A stretch of 20,308 nucleotides of DNA from an uncultured Collinsella sp. (lineage in GTDB: Bacteria > Actinomycetota > Coriobacteriia > Coriobacteriales > Coriobacteriaceae). The stretch is from positions 1 to 20,308 of the forward strand of contig CAUGVQ010000027.1 of the NCBI GenBank assembly GCA_959602875.1, in the 5' to 3' direction. Both the position numbers and the translations under genes were made by a program. The notes below the pieces were generated by a model, which saw only the letters and a program-made list of their open reading frames with translations, did not search any database and was not told the origin of the DNA. Below are positions 15,105 through 20,308 of this stretch, piece by piece. How positions within the stretch are numbered: the first letter of the stretch is position 1; each line of letters opens with the position of its first letter.

Positions 15105-17803
15105 CCTCCGTGGTTGATGCCATCAAACGGGCGCTCACGCCCCTTGCGCGCAACGCACGCGCGGGCAGAGCCCTTGGCCTCGTGATTGTTGTGCCGGCGC
15201 TGCTGTGCGCCATCGCTGCGCTCGCTCTCGCGCCGGCGCTCGCCTCCGCATCGCGCATTCCTGTTGCGGTGGTGAACCTCGACGAGGGCGCGACTGACGC
15301 CGATGGACGCATGGTTGCGGCGGGCGAGGACTTTGTGGACACGCTCGACGACTCCGAGGAGCTGGCGTGGAGTGTGGTGGACGAGGAAACCTCCGATAGG
15401 GGCATCGACGACGGCACCTATGCGCTCGCGCTCGTGATTCCTGCTGATTATTCCGAGCATGTGGCGAGCATCCATGGGACCGATCCCAAGCAGGCGACCA
15501 TCGAGGTTGTCTCGTCCGGGTCCGAGAACGTGCTTGCGACCGAGGCGGGCTCTGCCGTCTTGCGTCAGGTCCAGTCGCGCCTCAAGAGCGACCTCGGCGA
15601 GAACTACATGCTCTCCGTCTTGTCCGAGGTACGCGGGCAGTCGTCAAAGCTCACCCTGGCGGCAGACGGTTCTGCGATGATGGTAGACGCCCTTGATGCG
15701 GTTGCGGAGGGAAACGACCAGCTCGCGGATGGTCTTAGCCAGACGGCGGCGGGTACGGGCGCACTTGCTGAGGGTATCGGGACCATCTCGCAAGGCGTGG
15801 CCGCCGCAGGCACCGGCGCGGAGGCGATCGCCGCGGGGCTTGAGGCTGCCGGATCGCAGGGCGCGGGTGCGCTCGCGAGCGGTGCAGACATGCTCGCCCA
15901 GGGCCTCGACACGGTCTCTGCGACGACGGTGGGTATGGGCGAACAAGTCGAGACCGTCGGCGCGAGTTTGGAGGACGTCTCCGCGAGGCTGACCTCGGCT
16001 ACCGGTTCGCTCGCTGCCATGGGCGAGGTCACGGGCGTGCTCGAGGAGCACGGTGAGACCCTGGCCGCCGCGCTTGCCACCGCCACGGCTACAGGTACCT
16101 CGCTTAAGGAACACGCTGAGCAGGCCGTTGGGGGCATCGATGCGATGCGCACGGGGATCGATGAGGTCGCATCTGGTGCGGGCGCGCTCGCGACAGAGCT
16201 TGCCGGCAACGAGGACGGATCGGTTGAAGGAATTGAGCAAGAGCTCTCGCGGCTCGACGTGCGGTATGACGAGCTGTCCGTCAAGCTTGATGGACTGCTG
16301 AATGACCTTGATGCGGCGCTTTCCGGCGCAACGACGGGCGGCACCGCTGGCAGTGGGGATGATTCGTCAGCAGAGGGCGCCGCTCAGACGGAGGGCGCAT
16401 CGGACGGTGAACCCGCGGCGACCATCGATGCGGACGCGGTCAAATCGCTCCGTGAGAAGATTGCCAACATTCAAAGCGACCTGGCAGCTCTCGACAACGA
16501 GCGCGAGGCGCTCTCCCAGCGCGTGACCGCTGCGGCTGGTACGGCCAGCGGCCTTGCGACCTCTGCCACATCCGCGTCGAAGGGCATGACGGCCCTCGAC
16601 GAGGCGCAGGCTGGTATCGAGGGTGACCTCAACACGCTGAAGGAGACCGCGGAGAGCCTTGCCGGGGTCGAGGAGGACCTCACCGGTGCGGTGTCGAATC
16701 TCGCCACGCAGGCATCCCAAGCGGTAACCGATGTGTTCTATGCGCAGGCGGCACTTGCGGGGACCACCCTCGAGGATGGCACCGAGGTGCCCGGTCTGGC
16801 GAGCTCGGTCACGCTACTCGGCAAAGGTGTTACGGCAATTGGCGGGCAGCTTTCGTCCGAGGGCGCCATCGGTGCGGGCGCGAGCGGGCTCTCGCAGGGC
16901 GCATCCGCTTTGGGAGACGCCCTCTCCACCATGGCGGAGGGTACCGCCACCCTGGGGACGGGCAACATGGCGCTCGCGCAGGCGCTCGATGCCGTCAACC
17001 AAGGTGTCGGCTCCTTGGGCAGCGGGTTCTCTTCGCTCGCGACGGTGCAGGAGCAGCTGGGTGAGGGTACGCGACAGATTGCCGAGGCCACCGGCGGTGT
17101 TACGGACACGCTCGAAGAGGCGGGCGACGCTCTCGCCGATGTCTCTGCCAACCATGCCGAGCGTGCCGAGGTCGCGGCAAGTCCGGTGCGCTTCCGCACG
17201 TCGGAGCGCGATCGCGTGAGCGAGGTCGCCTCAATCGTGCCCGTGGCGGTTGCGGTCGCCGTTTGGGTGGGGGCGTTGGCGTCGCTTCTGCTCGTGCCCG
17301 AGCTCGATCCGCGCGCAATCCTTGCGCGGAGGGGCGCCGTCGCCGTGGCGTCGCAGCTTGCCCAGCATCTGGCTATCGCGCTTGCCCAGGGTCTGCTCAT
17401 CGGCGTCGTGGGCGCCATCGCCGCGGGGCTGCAGGGGTCGTCCGCGGTCGCCTTCGTGGCATGTGCCCTGCTGGGGTCTGCGGCGTGCGCGGCGCTCGTC
17501 CAAGCGGTCCGGCTCTGCGCCGGGCGCTTGACGGTCGCAGTGCTCGTGGGCGCGCTCATGTTTCAGCTTCTCTGCGCGGGCCTTGTTTTGCCGAGCTTCT
17601 TTACCGAGGGCCTGTTCAGCGCTTTGGGCAACGTCTTGCCCCTGAACGTGCTGGCTGAGGCGCTGCGCTTGCTCGCCGCATCGACAACGTTCGGCGTCTT
17701 CACGGCGGACGCGTACCTCGCCGCGGTCTTTGCGGTTTCTCTGGGCGTTTCGCTCGTCCGCTCCATGGGGTTCTGCGAGAGGCGCGCTCTACGGCTACAA
17801 TAG
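15101..17803 (+). CDS. YhgE/Pip-family membrane protein (phage infection protein-like, ABC-2 permease-like)
   Basis: A 900-residue membrane protein. TM1 (~24-48) is followed by the family's N-terminal extracellular pattern IPVAVVNLDEGATDADG. Residues ~200-690 are an Ala/Gly-rich, helical, probably coiled-coil region with many YhgE-type repeats (LADGLSQ, LAEGIGTISQG, LAQGLDT, LGTGNMAL). An acidic low-complexity insert (~405-440) is followed by a strong heptad stretch (~445-485). Five C-terminal helices (~712-735, 750-775, 782-804, 811-835, 870-890) resemble an ABC-2 permease domain. Family members include the Lactococcus phage receptor Pip and the T7SS accessory protein EsaA; most have no known substrate. 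The start overlaps the pseudo-ATPase stop (ATGA). No terminator follows; the stop codon overlaps a -10 box for glmM. Confidence 0.9.
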   Translation: MTSVVDAIKRALTPLARNARAGRALGLVIVVPALLCAIAALALAPALASASRIPVAVVNLDEGATDADGRMVAAGEDFVDTLDDSEELAWSVVDEETSDRGIDDGTYALALVIPADYSEHVASIHGTDPKQATIEVVSSGSENVLATEAGSAVLRQVQSRLKSDLGENYMLSVLSEVRGQSSKLTLAADGSAMMVDALDAVAEGNDQLADGLSQTAAGTGALAEGIGTISQGVAAAGTGAEAIAAGLEAAGSQGAGALASGADMLAQGLDTVSATTVGMGEQVETVGASLEDVSARLTSATGSLAAMGEVTGVLEEHGETLAAALATATATGTSLKEHAEQAVGGIDAMRTGIDEVASGAGALATELAGNEDGSVEGIEQELSRLDVRYDELSVKLDGLLNDLDAALSGATTGGTAGSGDDSSAEGAAQTEGASDGEPAATIDADAVKSLREKIANIQSDLAALDNEREALSQRVTAAAGTASGLATSATSASKGMTALDEAQAGIEGDLNTLKETAESLAGVEEDLTGAVSNLATQASQAVTDVFYAQAALAGTTLEDGTEVPGLASSVTLLGKGVTAIGGQLSSEGAIGAGASGLSQGASALGDALSTMAEGTATLGTGNMALAQALDAVNQGVGSLGSGFSSLATVQEQLGEGTRQIAEATGGVTDTLEEAGDALADVSANHAERAEVAASPVRFRTSERDRVSEVASIVPVAVAVAVWVGALASLLLVPELDPRAILARRGAVAVASQLAQHLAIALAQGLLIGVVGAIAAGLQGSSAVAFVACALLGSAACAALVQAVRLCAGRLTVAVLVGALMFQLLCAGLVLPSFFTEGLFSALGNVLPLNVLAEALRLLAASTTFGVFTADAYLAAVFAVSLGVSLVRSMGFCERRALRLQ

Positions 17804-17845
17804 GGAAGGCTTATCTGCTGATCGCCCGGGCGCTACGATGCCCGG
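17794..17845 (+). promoter_or_regulatory. Promoter region of glmM with palindrome around a -10 box
   Basis: Two -10-like boxes are visible. GCTACAAT (17794-17801) overlaps the yhgE stop codon. GCTACGAT (17832-17839) is the exact loop between perfect 6-bp arms CCGGGC (17826-17831) and GCCCGG (17840-17845). The second, with TTATCT at the -35 position (17-bp spacing), would give a leader of about 28 nt. The palindrome could be an operator. Confidence 0.45.
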
Positions 17846-17873
17846 TCTGCATGCATGACAGGAAGGACTTCCC

Positions 17874-19214
17874 ATGAAGTACTTTGGCACCGACGGTTTC
17901 CGCGGTGAGGCCAACAACGGTCTCAACGTGGAGCACGCGTTCAAGATCGGCCGCTATGTGGGCTGGTACTACGGAGCGCGTCAGGGCAAGAAGGCCCGTA
18001 TCGTGCTCGGTAAGGACACGCGCCGCTCGAGCTACATGTTCGAGAGCGCCCTCACCGCGGGCCTTGTCGCCTCGGGCGCTGACGTGTACATGCTGCACGT
18101 CATCCCCACGCCCGGTCTTGCCTATGAGACCGTCGACGGTCGCTTTGACTGCGGCATCATGATCTCGGCCTCGCACAATCCCTATACCGATAACGGCATC
18201 AAGCTCGTAAACGGCGAGGGCTACAAGATGGACGAGGACGTCCTCGAGCTCATCGAGGCCTATATCGACGGCGAGTGCGATGAGGTCCCGCTCGCCACGG
18301 GCGATGCTATCGGTTCCACCATCGATTACATGCAGGGCCGCAATCGCTACATCGGCTTTTTGATCTCGAGCGCCAACTTCTCGCTGCAGGGCATGAAGAT
18401 CGGTCTCGACTGTGCCAACGGCGCCGCCTCCTCGGTCGCCAAGCCCGTGTTCGACGCCCTCGGTGCGGACGTGCGCGTTATCAACAACAGCCCCGACGGT
18501 CTCAACATCAACGTCGACTGCGGCTCCACCCATATCGATCGCCTGCGCCGTCACGTGGTGGAGCAGGGTCTCGACGTGGGCTTTGCCTACGACGGCGACG
18601 CCGACCGCTGCCTTGCGGTGGACGAGCGCGGCAACGTGGTCGACGGCGACCTCATCCTCTACGTCTGCGGTGTGTACCTGAACAAGCACGGCCGCCTCTC
18701 CGCCGGTACCGTGGTGCCCACCGTCATGAGCAACTACGGCCTTTTCAAGGCGTTTGACGAGGCGAGCCTCTCTTACGAGACGACCGCAGTGGGCGATAAG
18801 AACGTCTACGCCTGCATGCGTGAGCACGGCTACAGCCTGGGCGGCGAGCAGTCGGGCCACATCATCTTCGGCGACATCGAGTGCACGGGCGACGGCATCA
18901 TGACGAGCCTGCGCATGATGGAGGTCATCCGTGCCGAGCGTGAGACGCTCTCGCAGCTCTGCGCCCCGGTGAAGCTCTATCCGCAGGAGCTCATCAACGT
19001 GCGCGTTAAGGACAAGGACGCTGCCATGAACGACCCGGCGGTACTTGCCGCGGCCAAGGAGGCGGAGGAGTTCCTCGCCGGCTGCGGCCGCGTGCTCGTG
19101 CGCGCATCCGGCACCGAGCCGCTCGTCCGCACGCTCGCCGAGGCGCCGACCGATGAGCTCTGCCGCGAGGCGAACGCCATCGTGCTGCGCGCGCTGGAGC
19201 CGCATCGCGCCTAG
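17874..19214 (+). CDS. glmM: Phosphoglucosamine mutase
   Basis: A 446-residue cytosolic enzyme that converts glucosamine-6-phosphate to glucosamine-1-phosphate, on the route to UDP-GlcNAc and peptidoglycan. All four phosphohexomutase motifs are present: the N-terminal FGTDGFRG, the phosphoserine loop ISASHNP with Ser100, the Mg-binding DGDADR (Asp240, Asp242, Asp244) and the sugar-binding GGEQSGH; the C-terminal phosphate loop is RASGTEP (410-416). The length is normal for GlmM, and the FGTDGFRG start is typical of GlmM rather than phosphomannomutase. SD AGGAAGG lies 7 bp before ATG. It follows the YhgE gene by 70 bp on the same strand but has its own promoter elements, so the functional link may be loose. 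Confidence 0.96.
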   Translation: MKYFGTDGFRGEANNGLNVEHAFKIGRYVGWYYGARQGKKARIVLGKDTRRSSYMFESALTAGLVASGADVYMLHVIPTPGLAYETVDGRFDCGIMISASHNPYTDNGIKLVNGEGYKMDEDVLELIEAYIDGECDEVPLATGDAIGSTIDYMQGRNRYIGFLISSANFSLQGMKIGLDCANGAASSVAKPVFDALGADVRVINNSPDGLNINVDCGSTHIDRLRRHVVEQGLDVGFAYDGDADRCLAVDERGNVVDGDLILYVCGVYLNKHGRLSAGTVVPTVMSNYGLFKAFDEASLSYETTAVGDKNVYACMREHGYSLGGEQSGHIIFGDIECTGDGIMTSLRMMEVIRAERETLSQLCAPVKLYPQELINVRVKDKDAAMNDPAVLAAAKEAEEFLAGCGRVLVRASGTEPLVRTLAEAPTDELCREANAIVLRALEPHRA

Positions 19215-19410
19215 GTCGCGTTGGGCACACGCTGCGGCCAGGTCGCGCCGGGTCCGCGTCGCGCCGCCGCACCGCGCTTAGGTTGCACCGGCGCATATCC
19301 TGTTTGTTTGGAGTACCACCTCGCGTCCGCGCGGGGTGGTACCATGCTCTTCACGTATCGAGGGCAGGCGGAATGGTAACGGCCGCTTGCCTGTGACAGA
19401 AAGGACTGCC
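19215..19410 (+). promoter_or_regulatory. Hairpin-rich leader of metK
   Basis: This 196-bp gap has two clear inverted repeats. The first pairs GTACCACC (19313-19320) with GGTGGTAC (19335-19342), with no T-run after it. The second pairs GGCAGGCGG (19363-19371) with CCGCTTGCC (19383-19391), with one G-T. The GGCAG of the second can instead pair with CTGCC (19406-19410) directly before ATG, enclosing the SD AGAAAGGA (19398-19405). I cannot match it to a known SAM riboswitch. The first 80 bp are GC-rich with degenerate GGTCGCG-type repeats. No clear promoter is seen. Confidence 0.45.
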
Positions 19411-20308
19411 ATGTCAGACTCGCTTCGTTCCACCCAGGGGCGCTCGTTCGTTTTCACCTCGGAGTCGGTTACCGAGGGGCACCCCGATAAGATCGCCGAC
19501 CAGATCTCTGACGCCGTGCTCGACGCCATCCTCGACAAGGAGGCCAAGCTCGAGGCGCAGGGCTATGTCGATACCGACGGCGTGCCGGCACGCCTCGAGG
19601 CGGTGCGTTGTGCTTGTGAGACGCTTCTTACCACCGGTATGGTCGTCATCTCCGGCGAGATTCGCACCCAGGCCTACGTCGACGTGCAGAAGATCGCGCG
19701 CGACGTTATCTGCCGTATTGGCTACGACCGCGCGAAGTACGGCTTCGACGGGACCACGTGCGGCGTCATCAACATGATCCATGGGCAGAGCCCCGACATC
19801 GCTCAGGGTGTCGACGAGAGCTTTGCCGTTCAGGCGGGGGAGACGACCGATCCGCTCGATCAGGTGGGCGCGGGCGACCAGGGCATGATGTTTGGTTACG
19901 CCACCAACGAGACGGCCGCCTACATGCCCATGCCCCACTATCTCTCGAGCCGTCTTGCCGAACGCCTCGCCCAGGTCCGCCACGACGGCACGCTCGGCTA
20001 CCTTCGCCCGGACGGCAAGACGCAGGTGACCGTCCGCTATGAGGACGACCGTCCCGTCGAGGTCACGACTATCGTTATCTCCACCCAGCATGCGCCCGAG
20101 ATTGAGGACATGGGTCAGATCAAGGCCGATATGCTCGAGCACGTGATCGCACCCGTTATGGACGAGGTGGGTATCGCTTGGCGTGACGCGGTCGTGTACG
20201 TGAACCCCACCGGCCGCTTTGTTGTGGGCGGCCCCATGGGCGATACCGGCCTTACCGGCCGCAAGATCATCGTCGACACCTACGGCGGCATGGGCCGTCA
20301 CGGCGGCG
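19411..20308 (+). CDS. metK: S-adenosylmethionine synthetase (3' end outside window)
   Basis: The first 299 residues of MetK, which makes S-adenosylmethionine from methionine and ATP in the cytosol. It is cut by the right edge without a stop. Visible motifs are FTSESVTEGHPDKIADQIS (15-33; ATP site His24, Asp26), GAGDQGMMFGYATNET, NPTGRFVVGGPMGDTGLTGR and DTYGGMGRHGG at the edge. Compared with the E. coli sequence as I recall it, about 18 extra residues lie within residues 42-68, between DAIL and CET, predicted on the surface. The ATG at 19411 has AGAAAGGA 5 bp upstream. The leader hairpins suggest translational control. Confidence 0.96.
   Translation, partial: MSDSLRSTQGRSFVFTSESVTEGHPDKIADQISDAVLDAILDKEAKLEAQGYVDTDGVPARLEAVRCACETLLTTGMVVISGEIRTQAYVDVQKIARDVICRIGYDRAKYGFDGTTCGVINMIHGQSPDIAQGVDESFAVQAGETTDPLDQVGAGDQGMMFGYATNETAAYMPMPHYLSSRLAERLAQVRHDGTLGYLRPDGKTQVTVRYEDDRPVEVTTIVISTQHAPEIEDMGQIKADMLEHVIAPVMDEVGIAWRDAVVYVNPTGRFVVGGPMGDTGLTGRKIIVDTYGGMGRHGG

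Noticed and set aside
15101..17803. LXG toxin or EsaA of a type VII secretion system
   Set aside because: The repeats and N terminus fit YhgE/Pip, which is related to EsaA, but no other T7SS gene (EssC, WXG100, EsaB) is in the window.
173..19205. Long open frames antisense to nearly every gene (for example 173-1378 -, 3502-4692 +, 6573-8093 +, 8456-10249 +, 10455-11900 -, 12418-14100 +, 17811-19205 -)
   Set aside because: They mirror the real genes codon by codon, have His/Arg/Glu/Val-rich shadow composition, no SD and no recognisable domain. GC-rich third positions make such frames open by chance.
19310..19345. T-box-like GGGTGGTACC before metK
   Set aside because: Only this short arm resembles a T-box antiterminator. 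There is no ACCGCG continuation, no specifier stem and no terminator with T-run; metK is not a usual T-box target.
19215..19410. Known SAM riboswitch before metK
   Set aside because: I could not find the SAM-I core (GATGAAGCCC-like and GGCAACC elements) or a convincing SAM-III/VI core by eye. Only an unassigned leader is claimed.

Overview
The window looks like a chromosomal segment of a high-GC, Gram-positive, gut-type actinobacterium of the class Coriobacteriia, most like Collinsella or a close relative. This is inferred from strong G/C third-position codon bias, Shine-Dalgarno (SD)-led genes, Gram-positive envelope genes (YhgE/Pip, L,D-transpeptidase) and housekeeping protein sequences. 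No 16S or marker search was possible. I see no insertion sequence, prophage gene, CRISPR array or resistance cassette, so this is mostly a core or near-core region.

Layout: the window opens on the 3' end of a tRNA and its terminator. Next comes a flippase-fold membrane protein (188-1624, +) with its own terminator, then a membrane-anchored alpha/beta hydrolase (1805-2857, +). A minus-strand block from 10141 down to 2854 reads in transcription order: L,D-transpeptidase, OmpR-type response regulator, short-loop histidine kinase, a 104-bp regulatory gap, ABC ATPase, and a 958-residue two-FtsX-domain permease. It resembles an envelope-stress or peptide-sensing module. The hydrolase and permease converge and share one CTAG for both stop codons. 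A divergent spacer (10142-10427) separates this block from a fused L-serine dehydratase (10428-11999, +).

The convergent spacer 12000-12558 holds two unusual sets of alternating inverted repeats and the gltX terminator. gltX (12559-14046, -) faces away from a two-gene unit: a degenerate ABC-ATPase-like protein lacking every catalytic motif (14328-15104), translationally coupled through ATGA to a 900-residue YhgE/Pip membrane protein (15101-17803). glmM (17874-19214) follows with its own promoter inside a palindrome. A hairpin-rich leader precedes metK, which runs off the right edge.

Most genes serve the cell envelope: glmM feeds UDP-GlcNAc synthesis, the L,D-transpeptidase crosslinks peptidoglycan, and the two-component system/ABC module probably senses and relieves envelope damage. 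The YhgE unit and the flippase-fold protein are membrane proteins of unsettled substrate. sdaA, gltX and metK are amino-acid metabolism and translation genes. The best candidate for an undescribed system is the pseudo-ATPase/YhgE pair. The repeat cluster at 12155-12420 and the metK leader come next.
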